Positions 1 through 13,336 of a stretch of DNA of 64,000 nucleotides are shown one piece after another. Positions within the stretch are counted from its first letter, which is position 1, and each line of letters starts with the position of its first letter. The DNA is from JALHOP01 sp964484195. Lineage in GTDB: Bacteria > Myxococcota > XYA12-FULL-58-9 > JALHOP01. Location: contig CAZAER010000002.1 of NCBI GenBank assembly GCA_964484195.1, positions 62,001 through 126,000 on the forward strand, given 5' to 3'. A program made the position numbers and the translations under genes. Under the pieces are notes generated by a model, which worked only from the letters and a program-made list of their open reading frames with translations, was not told the origin of the DNA and searched no databases.

Positions 1-2412
<2,412 letters not shown>

Positions 2413-2454
2413 GCGGCTGCTGACGTAGCACGCCGGGTGTTTTCAAGGCGAGGG

Positions 2455-3684
2455 ATGGACTCGCCTAAGGGGTTCGCAGTGTCTCGGCTCGGATTGGTTG
2501 CTGCGGTGTGCGCGATGCAGACGCTCTATGGCTGCGCGCACGCTACGCTCGATGATGCCCGCGCCGCTTATGCCGCCGGTGATCTCAAGCGCAGCTCCGC
2601 CCTGCTCGACGCCATCAAGCCCGAGTCCGATGCTGACAAGCGCGCCGTCACCGAGCTGTCGCGCGCCGTCGAGAACGAAACCAAGCGCGTCGTCGACAGC
2701 TTGCTCGCCGACGCTGGTCGCGCCCGCTCACGCGCCGACGCCGGCAGCCAGGGCTACAGCGAGGCAATCAGCTTCTACGAAGCGGCCCTCGGCATGATGA
2801 TCCGCGAAAACGACATCAAGCACTTGCGCACGTCGTTGCAGCGGGCAGTCGAGTTCCAAGAGAAGCGCACCAAGACTTATCGGGCCACGCAGCAGAAGCT
2901 CGAAACCTCGACCAAGTGCCAGGGCGCGACGCAGCGTGAGCTCGTCTTCGACCTTTGGACCCAGCGCCGAGGCTGCGACAACACCGAGTCACTCGTGCCG
3001 CTGGTGCTCAGGCTCGCGGAGACCTGCGCCAAAGCCGAGCGCTACGACGACGCTCTGCGCCTGCGCAACGTGCTCGACGATGCCGGCATGGTCGAGCAGA
3101 CGCGCACTGGAGTGAATCTCGATAAGTGGTCCGCTGACTCGCAACGGTGGTTTGCGCTCGTCGAAGTGCGTGCCGAAGAGCGCGCCTTGAAGACCACGAC
3201 CACGACGACTGCGCCGACCGCGACCTTCAGCCCGATAGCCGCCGCCACCGCGGCGATGAACGCCAAAGACGAGCCCGACGTCCGCCGTCGCCCGCGACGT
3301 CCCGATCCGCCAAAGCAGACTAACGCCGCCGCCCAAGCCGCGGCGCCGGTCCCGAGCCGCGCCGAGGCGGTGCTGACGCGCGCCCGCAAGCTCTACGAGA
3401 ACGGCGTCGTCTTCGATGCGCTGCTCGCCATCGACGCGGCCATGAGTGAAGAGCTCACGGAGACCGACCGCGCCAAGCTCGAGGCACAGGAGATGGCGTG
3501 GGCGCCGGAGCGCAAGCGTCTCATCGAGGAATACCTACGCCGTGGCGAGAACGCCCTGCGCGAGGAGCAAATCGAGAGCGCCTACGCTTGGTACCAGCGC
3601 ATCCTCACGCTCGACCCCAGCCACGAAGTGGCGCAAGACCGCGCCCGTCGGCTCGACCGCTTGAAATCGCTTCGCGACAACTGA
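2455..3684 (+). CDS. TPR-like repeat lipoprotein
   Basis: About 409 residues. The N-terminus has a positively charged start, a hydrophobic stretch and the lipobox LYGC, so the mature protein should be lipid-anchored in the envelope. The body is helical and rich in Ala, Arg and Glu. Paired-helix segments resemble tetratricopeptide repeats, clearest at the C-terminus (YLRRGENALREEQIES, then AWYQRILTLDPSHEVAQDRA). A Thr-rich and Pro/Arg-rich linker (about residues 245-290) separates two helical halves. The ATG at 2455 is preceded by purine-rich sequence. A GTG at 2479 with AAGGGG six bases upstream is an equally credible start and still leaves a complete signal peptide. Probably an envelope scaffold or assembly factor; the partner is unknown. 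Confidence 0.8.
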   Translation: MDSPKGFAVSRLGLVAAVCAMQTLYGCAHATLDDARAAYAAGDLKRSSALLDAIKPESDADKRAVTELSRAVENETKRVVDSLLADAGRARSRADAGSQGYSEAISFYEAALGMMIRENDIKHLRTSLQRAVEFQEKRTKTYRATQQKLETSTKCQGATQRELVFDLWTQRRGCDNTESLVPLVLRLAETCAKAERYDDALRLRNVLDDAGMVEQTRTGVNLDKWSADSQRWFALVEVRAEERALKTTTTTTAPTATFSPIAAATAAMNAKDEPDVRRRPRRPDPPKQTNAAAQAAAPVPSRAEAVLTRARKLYENGVVFDALLAIDAAMSEELTETDRAKLEAQEMAWAPERKRLIEEYLRRGENALREEQIESAYAWYQRILTLDPSHEVAQDRARRLDRLKSLRDN

Positions 3685-3736
3685 GTGGTGCTGGCACGAC
3701 GTGCGGAGGCCACAGGGTGCAGTGTGGAGACCGCAC

Positions 3737-4342
3737 TTACACCGCGTGCTGAGCCCCGCCGTGCTCGGCGCCACGGACCACCAGCTCGACGATCTGTTCG
3801 AGGCGGCTGCGGGAAAGCCTCTCACGGGTTCGTAAGGTGAGCGCCACGGCCTGTGTGAACAGCACGTCTAGGATGAAGTGGGCGTCGGTGCCGGCCGGGA
3901 GCTCACCGCGTCCAATGGCATGCTCCACGACGTCAGCCTGTTTGTCGTAAAACTCGTGTCGGAGCTCGAGGAGCAGGGTGTCGACCTCGGGCTCCTGGGT
4001 CTGCAAAAGGCCCCGCGTATCGCGGTATTGGATGCTGGCGCAGTATTCGCACGCGCGTTCCAGGGCGAGGACCAGATCCGAGCGCAGCGTCCCTTCGTCG
4101 GGGGGCGCATCGACCATGACGGGGCGCGCGCGCAGGGCGGCGGCGACCAGCGCGAGCTTGGTGGGCCAGCGGCGGTACACCGAGGTCTTGTTGACGCCTG
4201 CGGCGCTGGCGACGGCATCGACGCGGAACCTGTCATAGCCCGATCGGGTCAGCTCGCTGACCGCGGCGGTCAAAACCGAAGTCACCACGCGGGCGCTGCG
4301 CCCGCCCGTACGTGTCATGCCTGTGCGGCGCGTAAGGCTCAT
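3737..4342 (-). CDS. TetR/AcrR-family transcriptional regulator
   Basis: About 201 residues, normal for the family. The N-terminal helix-turn-helix is clear: a DAVASAAGVNKTSVYRRWPTK segment shortened here to its diagnostic end SVYRRWPTK, matching the TetR recognition helix. The C-terminal ligand-binding part is helical and divergent, so no ligand can be predicted. The ATG at 4342 (MSLTRRTGMTR) gives a standard lead into the DNA-binding domain; an ATG at 4318 is also possible, and a longer reading from 4441 would add an unlikely Cys-rich extension. It diverges from the outer-membrane protein gene at 4598 with 255 bases between them, and inverted repeats in that gap are candidate operators. By family logic it may repress itself and that neighbour. 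Confidence 0.88.
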   Translation of the reverse strand: MSLTRRTGMTRTGGRSARVVTSVLTAAVSELTRSGYDRFRVDAVASAAGVNKTSVYRRWPTKLALVAAALRARPVMVDAPPDEGTLRSDLVLALERACEYCASIQYRDTRGLLQTQEPEVDTLLLELRHEFYDKQADVVEHAIGRGELPAGTDAHFILDVLFTQAVALTLRTRERLSRSRLEQIVELVVRGAEHGGAQHAV

Positions 4343-4396
4343 GGCGGGGCGACTATCGCAACCTTGGATGCAATCGCGCAAGTCGTGGAAGTCCGT

Positions 4397-4417
4397 GTCG
4401 GCGTTTTGGCCGCCGAC
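4397..4417. promoter_or_regulatory. Inverted repeat in the TetR/OMP divergent intergenic region
   Basis: Perfect 7-base inverted repeat GTCGGCG / CGCCGAC with a 7-base centre, upstream of the TetR gene. Its size fits a TetR-type operator, but hairpins of this size arise often in GC-rich DNA, so this is a suggestion only. Confidence 0.3.
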
Positions 4418-4504
4418 TTGCATAGCCCACCTGCGGTTCAAGTTTCGGAATCCCCCGTCGATGAACGAAATGCACCCCCCACGGAGCTCGGCTACGCTTG
4501 GTCA

Positions 4505-4521
4505 TTCCGCGAAGAGCGGAA
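4505..4521. promoter_or_regulatory. Short palindrome upstream of the outer-membrane protein gene
   Basis: TTCCGC and GCGGAA flank a 5-base centre, a 17-base palindrome about 75 bases before the predicted start at 4598. Its size and position suit a repressor site for the divergent TetR protein. No clear -10/-35 pair is visible beside it. Confidence 0.3.
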
Positions 4522-4597
4522 GGTGTCCGGGGGCCTTGGGGTACGCACGCGGAGTCGTAACAGCGTGAGGAGAAGACTCGAGCACCGGAACGGCGTC

Positions 4598-5572
4598 ATG
4601 CCGGCGCGTCGCATTGGCGCCGTCGTGCGCTTTGGCGGACTCGCTTGCTTCGTCCTCTCGGTATCGACGCTGGCTCGCGCCCAAAGCTTCATGAGCATCG
4701 GCGCCGAAGAAGGGGTGCGCGAAGTCGCTCCCGAGCTCGATGAGGTCGACGCCGAGAGCGAAGATCCCATTGCCAAGCCCACCGCCGGTGTCGGTAGCGT
4801 CAACTTCGAGCAGCACGCGGCGTCGGGTACGCGCGAGGGTAGCCAACACGGCATGGTCGCGATGGATCAGCTGTCGGTGAGCACGGGCTTTCCCATCTTC
4901 TTCGACGGCCCGCGCACCATGCTCGCGGTCGGTCTCATGTATGGGCGCACGAATTTCGAGTACAGCGGCGGCACCACGGTGAGCGCCGACGTGCTGCACA
5001 CCTTCAGGACGACGCTCACGTTCCGTCACGAGCTCGCCGAGCGCTGGACCTTGCTGTTGCGCTACGTGCCGAACCTCAACACCAACATGAACGACGTCAC
5101 CATGGGCCACGTGACCCATGGCGCACAGGTGATCACCACCTACGCCCTCGGGCCGACGGAGACGCTCTATTTGGGCCTCGCCTTCTCGCAGCAGCTCCCG
5201 ATGTACGTGCTGCCCGGTGCCGGTTATGAGCTGTTCAGCGGCCGCTGGCACGTCGAGATCCGCGCCCCCGAAAAGGTCGAGCTCGGCTACATGCTCACGC
5301 CGCGCGTCGAAGTCGGCGCCACGGCGCGTTACCAAAACACCCTGTTCGGCATCGGCGGAGTCTCGCAGCTCGACCGCATCAGCTACACGACGGCGTGGGC
5401 CGGAGCGACGCTCGACGTCCGCGTGTTCGCCGGCTTGCACCTGCGCGCCGCCCTCGGCCGCACGGTGATGCGCCGCTTCCGCGGCCGAGACGACGGCGAA
5501 GAGACCCGCGCCATCGCGCTCGAGCAAACCATGGTTGGCCGGGTTGCCTTGGCCTATGAGGTCGACCGCTAG
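4598..5572 (+). CDS. Putative outer-membrane beta-barrel protein
   Basis: About 324 residues. The N-terminus MPARRIGAVVRFGG followed by a hydrophobic run and LARAQS is a classical signal peptide with an AxA-type cleavage site. After an acidic linker (about residues 35-70) come alternating beta-strand-like segments with aromatic girdle residues (VSTGFPIFFDG, LMYGRTNFEYSGG, YVPNLNTNMND, RYQNTLFGIGG), as in outer-membrane barrels of the DUF6268 type; that family assignment is tentative. It ends VDR at a stop lying inside a tandem repeat. The ATG at 4598 starts the signal peptide cleanly; a GTG at 4565 would add 11 residues. It is probably controlled by the divergent TetR regulator. Confidence 0.75.
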   Translation: MPARRIGAVVRFGGLACFVLSVSTLARAQSFMSIGAEEGVREVAPELDEVDAESEDPIAKPTAGVGSVNFEQHAASGTREGSQHGMVAMDQLSVSTGFPIFFDGPRTMLAVGLMYGRTNFEYSGGTTVSADVLHTFRTTLTFRHELAERWTLLLRYVPNLNTNMNDVTMGHVTHGAQVITTYALGPTETLYLGLAFSQQLPMYVLPGAGYELFSGRWHVEIRAPEKVELGYMLTPRVEVGATARYQNTLFGIGGVSQLDRISYTTAWAGATLDVRVFAGLHLRAALGRTVMRRFRGRDDGEETRAIALEQTMVGRVALAYEVDR

Positions 5573-5634
5573 AAAATGGTGGCAGTCACCATTTTTGTCG
5601 ACCGCTGGGGAAAATGGTGGCTGTCACCATTTTT
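5561..5634. repeat. Tandem copy of a palindromic AAAATGGTG...CACCATTTT element
   Basis: Two palindromes, at 5573-5595 and 5611-5633. Each has arms AAAATGGTG and CACCATTTT around a 5-base centre (GCAGT in one, GCTGT in the other). Each is preceded by GTCGACCGCT, so a unit of about 36-38 bases has been duplicated in tandem. The first copy of GTCGACCGCT also encodes the last residues and stop of the upstream outer-membrane protein. The AT-rich arms stand out from the surrounding GC-rich DNA. The T-runs could make it act as a terminator, but the duplication and the related element at 41285 suggest a REP-like dispersed repeat. Confidence 0.8.
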
Positions 5635-5721
5635 GGGCACGCAACCTTGGAGGGAATCCCGCCGATAAAGTTGCTGAACTGCGACTAGGGCGGGTTGCGC
5701 CCGTCGTCTGGGAGAGATGCC

Positions 5722-6783
5722 GTGACTGAAAGCCGTGGAGTAGGGAGCAGCAACGAGCCGCATTTTGGACGAGCACAGGCCGCATCCGCTCCTGAGCCCC
5801 AGCTCCGCGCCAGACGCGTCGACGGGCCCGAAGGCGGCCAGCCTGGCCCCGTGTATGTTCGCGCAGGCGAGGCTCGTGCGGCCGAGGCGGCGCGGGACGT
5901 CATCGATACCGGCAAGTCGAGGTTTGGCTGGGCCAAAGAATGGGGCAAGTCGGCCGCCACTTTCGGTTTGGGCTTCTCGGTTCTGACCGGAGTCGTTGCG
6001 GCGGTTGGCCATTTTGCTGGCGTTGCCGTGCCAGAGGCGTCAGCGCTGCTGTTCAACGGCGCCATCGTCGCAGTCGCTTACAAGCCCATCGAATGGGGCG
6101 GTGCGAAGCTTTGCAGCGTCGCCAAAAAGACGGTCTCTACGGCCAAGGAAAAATTCGACGACTTCATGAAGCGACGCGCCGAGGCTGCGCAGGCCCGCAC
6201 AGAGAGCAACGTACGCCGCACCCGTAGCGCCGAGCTCGACGACGAGGGTCCGCACATCGACGAGCACCCCGTCCGTGAGCCGCAGGGTCCAGCGCCCAAT
6301 CTCGAGGGCATCACCACCGAAGAGGTCGTCGGCGCCCTGAAGCGGCTCATCGCCGAGGACTATGTGCGACAGAACCCAGGAGCGCAGCCCCCAGACGTGC
6401 CGCGTGAGTACACGAAGGCCGTGGCCGAACAACTCATCCCGCACGTTGGCAGCGGTAACCCAGAGGTCGACGAAGCGCTCCGTCACATCCGTGAAACGGT
6501 TCAGGCCATGCGCCTCGAGCAGGCCGTCAGTGCGGCCCTCGCTCCTAGTGCTGAGCCGCCGCCCGCCGCCGCGGAGCCTGCGCCCGCTGCTGAGGAGGCG
6601 CCGGCTGCAGCGCGTCCCGCACGTAAGCCACGTCAGCGCCGCCCCAAGGCCGCCGCTGCCGCCGCCGAGCCACGTGAGGCGCAACGCCGCCCGCCGGTTC
6701 AAGGCGAGGGCGTGAGCTACGAGATCGTCGACGACACCCCGAAGGGCGGGCAGCCTGGACAGCGCCCCGCGGCGCGCGCGTAA
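5722..6783 (+). CDS. Unknown signal-less protein with central hydrophobic region
   Basis: About 353 residues; not recognised as a named family. The GTG at 5722 has GGAGAG five bases upstream. The first 60 residues are polar and Pro/Ala/Arg/Gly-rich with no Sec signal. A central hydrophobic part (about residues 75-125, FGLGFSVLTGVVAAVGHFAG then ASALLFNGAIVAVAYKPIEWG) could be two membrane helices. A charged helical region follows (about 190-275), then an Ala/Pro/Arg-rich tail. The layout of disordered N-terminus, hydrophobic centre and charged tail resembles the protein at 14295. It stands alone between the palindromic repeat and the convergent prc gene, whose stop is only 3 bases away. Confidence 0.72.
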   Translation: MTESRGVGSSNEPHFGRAQAASAPEPQLRARRVDGPEGGQPGPVYVRAGEARAAEAARDVIDTGKSRFGWAKEWGKSAATFGLGFSVLTGVVAAVGHFAGVAVPEASALLFNGAIVAVAYKPIEWGGAKLCSVAKKTVSTAKEKFDDFMKRRAEAAQARTESNVRRTRSAELDDEGPHIDEHPVREPQGPAPNLEGITTEEVVGALKRLIAEDYVRQNPGAQPPDVPREYTKAVAEQLIPHVGSGNPEVDEALRHIRETVQAMRLEQAVSAALAPSAEPPPAAAEPAPAAEEAPAAARPARKPRQRRPKAAAAAAEPREAQRRPPVQGEGVSYEIVDDTPKGGQPGQRPAARA

Positions 6784-6786
6784 ACC

Positions 6787-8784
6787 TTAGTCGACAGCGG
6801 AGCGTCGCTCGTTTGCAGCGGCGCTCTTCGTGCCGGCGGTAGGCAGAGTGACGAAATCCGCGAGGATGTTCACCGACTCGCGCACGACCGCGGCTTCGAG
6901 CTGCTTGCTCTCGTTCTTGTCGGCCTCTTCGGCCTTCTCGCCCTTGTCTTGCGTCGACTTCTTGCGCAGGTCGGAGAGCTTCACGATGTCTTTGTTCTTG
7001 TCGGCCTCGGCGAGCTTCGTCTTGATCTTACCGAAGTCGGGGTCTTTGGCGATGCGCTTCGCGGTGCGCTTGTTGAGCTCGTTGATGGCGCCGTCGTCGA
7101 TTGGGCGCCAGCGCTCGTTGGCGTTGCTGCCGTTCGCTGAAGCGGACAAGAACGGCTTGATGGCCTGGCTCGGCAGCGCGTAATCGAGCTTTGCTTCGCC
7201 GAGGTCGTAGCTGTCGAGCAACGACGGGACGCGTACGTCGGAGCGGACACCGCTGCGCTGAGTCGACTGGCCACCGGGCAGGAAGAACATGCTCACGGTC
7301 ACCTTCATGGCGCCGAGCTCGCGCGGCAACGGCGCGACGACTTGCACCGAACCTTTGCCGAAGGTCTGGTCACCGCCGAGGATGACGGCACGGCGATAGT
7401 CTTTCAGCGCGCCCGCGAGAATCTCGCTGGCCGAAGCGGACGCGTGGCTCACGAGCACCCCGACTGGCCCGTTGTAGACGGTTTCGTCGTCGTCATCGTC
7501 GAGGGTTTCGACTTTGCCGATGGCGTCACGGGTCGCCACCACGTTGCCGTGCTTGATGAACAGGCCGGCGATGCGGACGGCGTCGTCGAGGAGGCCGCCA
7601 CCGTTCTTCGAAAGGTCGAGCAGGATGCCGTCGACGTTCTGCGTTTTGGCTTCCTCGAGCAGGCGGCGCACGTCGGCATACGAGGAGCGCCCGTCGTTGT
7701 CTCCGCCGTAGAACGAGGGCAAGTCGAGGACGCCGATCTTCACCTTGCGACCGCTGACCTCGCGATTCTCGTAGGTGATCTTCGCGGCCTGCGAGGCGAC
7801 GTCGATCTTGTCGCGGGTGAGCGAGGCGTCGACCGTCTTGGTGGAGCCTTCGTCTTGGCGCAGGATGGTGAGGCGGACGCGCGTGCCCTTCTTGCCGCGG
7901 ATCTGCTTCACCACTTCGTCGAGATCCATGTCGATGACTTGGACCGGCGGCTCGCCTTCTTGGGCGACGGCGATGATCTTGTCCTTCGGCTTGATGAGGC
8001 CACTGCGCTCGGCGGTGCCGCCCGGGACCAGCGACTCGACGACGGTGAAGCCGTCTTCCCACCGCAATAGCGCACCGATGCCCTCGAGCGAGAGCTGCAT
8101 CTGGATTTGGAAGTCAGCGAGCTCGTCGGCCGAGAGGTAGGACGAGTGCGGGTCGAGCGCCATCGCGAAGGCGTCGGCATAGAGCGAGGGCCACAGACCG
8201 CGCGCGTGACGCTCGCGAACGCGCTTGGTGGCCAGCTCGTAGCGGTGCACCAGCTGCTTCTTCGCGTCGGCTTCTGGCAGACCCGTGAGCAGGTAGTTCG
8301 ACATCTGGAAGTGCACGAGCTCACGGACACGCTGCTGGCGCTGCTCGTTGGTGGTGGCGTAGGCGAGCTTGTCGGGGTCGACGACGATCTGCGCGTTCTC
8401 GTCGAGCTTGTAGCCGTCGCCGAGCATGTTCTTCACCAGCGTTTCGTTGTCTGACGTGCGCTGCTGGATGAGCTCGTACGCTTTCTCGAGCTGCGGGCAC
8501 TGGCCACTTTGCACGCCGGCCGCGAGGCTCTGCTTGGTGGTCGCGACGTCGCGCTCGAGCAGCAAGGTCTTCGAGGGGTCGATGACCTTCAAGAACTGAT
8601 CGGCGGTGCGTTGGCGGATCGCCACCTCGTCGGCGTTCACCGGGTAGTGCTGGCTCATGAAGCGCTCGAACAGCATCGGTAGCTCGCGGCAGGTGAGCGT
8701 CGCGGCCTGAGCCTTCGAGGTGCCGCCCAGCAGAGCAAAAGCGGCGAGCACCGCGAGAACGGAACGGGGGAGGGTAACGTGCAT
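6787..8784 (-). CDS. prc: Tail-specific (C-terminal processing) periplasmic protease, S41 family
   Basis: About 665 residues, close to the size of E. coli Prc/Tsp. A signal peptide (LAVLAAFALLGG, ending AQA) is followed by the Tsp N-terminal helical domain (LFERFMSQHYP, VIDPSKTLLL, RQQRVRELVHF), a PDZ domain (IGALLRWEDGFTVVESLVPGG...IKPKDKIIAVAQEG) and the S41 catalytic core. The nucleophile Ser lies in SHASASASEILAG and the general-base Lys in QTFGKGSVQ, so it should be an active Ser-Lys protease. The charged C-terminal helical region is also present. GAGG lies six bases before the ATG at 8784 (three before the adjacent ATG at 8787). It lies 56 bases downstream of the cyclase gene on the same strand and is probably co-transcribed with it. 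Role: envelope proteolysis of proteins marked by their C-termini. Confidence 0.93.
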   Translation of the reverse strand: MHVTLPRSVLAVLAAFALLGGTSKAQAATLTCRELPMLFERFMSQHYPVNADEVAIRQRTADQFLKVIDPSKTLLLERDVATTKQSLAAGVQSGQCPQLEKAYELIQQRTSDNETLVKNMLGDGYKLDENAQIVVDPDKLAYATTNEQRQQRVRELVHFQMSNYLLTGLPEADAKKQLVHRYELATKRVRERHARGLWPSLYADAFAMALDPHSSYLSADELADFQIQMQLSLEGIGALLRWEDGFTVVESLVPGGTAERSGLIKPKDKIIAVAQEGEPPVQVIDMDLDEVVKQIRGKKGTRVRLTILRQDEGSTKTVDASLTRDKIDVASQAAKITYENREVSGRKVKIGVLDLPSFYGGDNDGRSSYADVRRLLEEAKTQNVDGILLDLSKNGGGLLDDAVRIAGLFIKHGNVVATRDAIGKVETLDDDDDETVYNGPVGVLVSHASASASEILAGALKDYRRAVILGGDQTFGKGSVQVVAPLPRELGAMKVTVSMFFLPGGQSTQRSGVRSDVRVPSLLDSYDLGEAKLDYALPSQAIKPFLSASANGSNANERWRPIDDGAINELNKRTAKRIAKDPDFGKIKTKLAEADKNKDIVKLSDLRKKSTQDKGEKAEEADKNESKQLEAAVVRESVNILADFVTLPTAGTKSAAANERRSAVD

Positions 8785-8840
8785 CATTGACCTCACTGTG
8801 CCCACGATAGGGCTACGCCACAACCCGTAGCGCGGTTTTC

Positions 8841-10451
8841 TCAACGCGCTTTGGGAACGATGGTCGTGTTAACGGGCAGCTCCGGACGATCCTTCAGCTC
8901 GCGCGCCAAGAAATTTCTCAGCGCGGTGCGCGCCTCGCGCGTGCCTTTGCCCGCGAGCACCAACGAATCGAGGATCTCGTCCGTGAAAAACCTCTCCATG
9001 AGAAAGGACCTCATCCGCTCGCGCTCGACGGGACTCGAGATCCCACGAACGAAGAACACCTGAATGGGGACGGAAACTCCCTTGATGCTCTGCATGCCGC
9101 CGTCGACGACATCGACGAAGCCGGCGCCCGCGTCGATGTGTGTGAAGCGGTCGATGAGCAAGCCGCCGATGGGGGCCAAGTGCTCGAGACGCGAGGCGAG
9201 GTTCACGACGTTACCGATGACGCTGTAGTCGAGCATGACGTCACGGGCGCCGACGGCGCCGACGAGGCATCGGCCACTGGCGATACCGAAACGATAAGCG
9301 AGGGGCTCGCGCATTTCGTAGGTACCGATGGCGTGGCTCAAGACGCGCATCCCGAGCTGGCAGGTGACGATGGCGCGCAGTGCGTCGCGCACCGACTCGG
9401 GATCGGCGGTGCGGGGATCGTGGCGTTCGCGCAGGAGACCGAAGTGGGTCATGACGCCGTCGCCGATGAACTTGTCGATGATGCCGTTGTAGCCGTGGAC
9501 CGTGATGCCGCCGATGAGGCTGAAGTAGCGCGAGAGCGTCGCGAAGACCTCGGACGGCGTCTGCTTTTGCGACCAGCTGGTGTAGCCGGCGGCGTCACCG
9601 AAGGCGATGGTGAGCTGGAACTCGTGTGCCTGATCGGTGCCGCCATGGCGGATGCGGTCGATGAGCGCGCCGTTGGAAAAGCGCATGTGCAGCTCGAGCG
9701 CGTCGAGCATGTTGTTGAAGCTCTTGGCGGCACGACCGACCTCGTCGCCCGAGAGAATCACCGACGAGATGCGGTGCGAGTAGTCGCCGGTCGCGAACGC
9801 CTCGGCGGCTTCACCGAGCTCGACCACCGGCAACATCAGGCGCCGCAGCATGAGCATGAGGAAAATCGCCGACAGGACCATGAGGGTCGAGATGATGACC
9901 GTCGAGCGAATGAGAATTTCGCGCGCCGCGCCTTGCAGCATGGTCGAGCTGAAATCGAAGATGATGGTGCCGAGGCGCACGCCGCCGTAGATGACCGGTG
10001 CCGCGATGGCGATGGCGGTCGAGGTTTCGCCGATGACGCGGGCGCCCTCGAGTCGCACCAGCATGGCGATGTCGAGGGGAACGCTTTCGCGTCCGGCCTT
10101 GGCGATCAGTACGCTATCGCGCCCAAGAATGCGCACCGCGGTGATGCGGGCTTTGTCGCCGCGGACGAGCTGCTCGGCGCGCAGGTTCAGGTTCAAGCGC
10201 CCGGCTTGCTCGCCCAGGAAGTCGAGGGTGTTGCTCGAAGCGAAGTCGACCACGGCGGCGCGGCCGGCGGTGATGATCTCTTCGCGCATGAGATCGCGCG
10301 ACACCTTGTAGGTGAGCAGACCAGTGCTCGCGACCGCGGCGATGAGCAGCAGGTTCACCAAGAGGACGAGCTTCACCCAGAGGGGCAGGCTCCCCCAGCC
10401 GAGGCGCCGCTTCGGGGCGGGCCTCACCGGGACTTTCACCCCCATGGGCAT
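8841..10451 (-). CDS. Membrane-bound class III adenylate/guanylate cyclase with HAMP domain
   Basis: About 536 residues. Order: short basic cytoplasmic N-terminus; membrane helix (LVLLVNLLLIAAVASTGLLT); a single-domain periplasmic sensor of about 130 residues; second membrane helix (IISTLMVLSAIFLMLMLRR); HAMP linker (MLPVVELGEAAEAFATGDY); and a class III cyclase domain. Metal-binding aspartates are in FGDAAGYTSW and KFIGDGVMTHFG, and the catalytic Asn/Arg pair is in IGNVVNLASRLE, so it looks active. Product choice (cAMP or cGMP) cannot be read with confidence. The ATG at 10451 was chosen; a GTG at 10496 or a TTG at 10535 would lengthen it. Divergent from clpS and upstream of prc. Confidence 0.9.
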   Translation of the reverse strand: MPMGVKVPVRPAPKRRLGWGSLPLWVKLVLLVNLLLIAAVASTGLLTYKVSRDLMREEIITAGRAAVVDFASSNTLDFLGEQAGRLNLNLRAEQLVRGDKARITAVRILGRDSVLIAKAGRESVPLDIAMLVRLEGARVIGETSTAIAIAAPVIYGGVRLGTIIFDFSSTMLQGAAREILIRSTVIISTLMVLSAIFLMLMLRRLMLPVVELGEAAEAFATGDYSHRISSVILSGDEVGRAAKSFNNMLDALELHMRFSNGALIDRIRHGGTDQAHEFQLTIAFGDAAGYTSWSQKQTPSEVFATLSRYFSLIGGITVHGYNGIIDKFIGDGVMTHFGLLRERHDPRTADPESVRDALRAIVTCQLGMRVLSHAIGTYEMREPLAYRFGIASGRCLVGAVGARDVMLDYSVIGNVVNLASRLEHLAPIGGLLIDRFTHIDAGAGFVDVVDGGMQSIKGVSVPIQVFFVRGISSPVERERMRSFLMERFFTDEILDSLVLAGKGTREARTALRNFLARELKDRPELPVNTTIVPKAR

Positions 10452-10588
10452 CGTGCGGTCGAGGGCAGCCGGATCGCGCTGCGGAGCGGAGATCACGAGA
10501 TTCTGGTTAGCCCCCTTGGGGCTCTGGAGCAACAAAGCCGTACAACCACTCGCGTCGCCGCCCAGGCGTGCTTATACTTGGACTAGCC

Positions 10589-10935
10589 ATGGCTGGCCCC
10601 AAAGCCCCGAATGGCAACGATCGCTCGCCAGGTGTGGCCACACCTGACGGTGACGTCGCCACCGAGACCGAGAAAAAGGTCAAACGTCCGCACCTTTATA
10701 AGGTGCTGCTGCACAATGACGACTACACGACGATGGAGTTCGTCGTGGATGTGTTGCGCACGATCTTCCATCACTCCGAATCGGAAGCCGTGAACATCAT
10801 GCTGCACGTCCACCGCCGCGGAGTCGGCGTCGCTGGAATATTCAGTTACGAAATCGCCGAGTCCAAAGCGAACAAAGTGATGCGCATGGCTCGGGAGCAC
10901 GAGTACCCTCTTCGGTGCTCAGTGGAACCTGAAGA

Positions 10936-10939
<4 letters not shown>
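10589..10939 (+). CDS. clpS: ATP-dependent Clp protease adaptor ClpS
   Basis: 116 residues. The conserved ClpS core is clear: YKVLLHNDDYTTMEFVVDVL (N-degron pocket), then FHHSESEAVNIMLHVHRRG and GVAGIFSYEIAESKANKV. ClpS delivers N-end-rule substrates to ClpA by docking on its N-domain. The first 35 residues are variable and polar, as is usual because this tail is threaded into ClpA. The stop overlaps the clpA start (ATGA), so the two are translationally coupled, the classical clpS-clpA operon. Confidence 0.97.
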
Positions 10940-13239
<2,300 letters not shown>

Positions 13240-13291
13240 CACTCACAGCGCCTGTGTAGACCTGGCACTGCGCAACCCGACAACGCCTTCG

Positions 13292-13318
13292 CTGAACAGT
13301 CGATAAACGGACTGTTAG
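13292..13318. promoter_or_regulatory. Inverted repeat between clpA and the small-gene pair
   Basis: AACAGTC and GACTGTT flank an 8-base centre, and outer GCT/AGC can extend the stem across one bulge. It lies about 50 bases after clpA and 20 bases before the TTG start at 13337. There is no T-run, so an operator or 5' hairpin is as likely as a terminator. Confidence 0.35.
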
Positions 13319-13336
13319 CTCGAAGGTGGGTGCATT

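Noticed and set aside
4502..5527. A 341-codon minus-strand frame opposite the outer-membrane protein
   Set aside because: Same antisense composition effect; no recognisable features, whereas the plus strand has a signal peptide and barrel-like strands.
10573..10578. TATACT 11 bases before clpS as a -10 element
   Set aside because: No matching -35 hexamer at 16-18 bases upstream, and the implied leader would be only about 4 bases, so the call is not supported.
9138..10586. A 482-codon plus-strand frame opposite the membrane cyclase gene
   Set aside because: Low-complexity Asp/Glu/Ala/Gly/Arg composition with no domain. The minus-strand reading has membrane helices, a HAMP domain and catalytic cyclase motifs.
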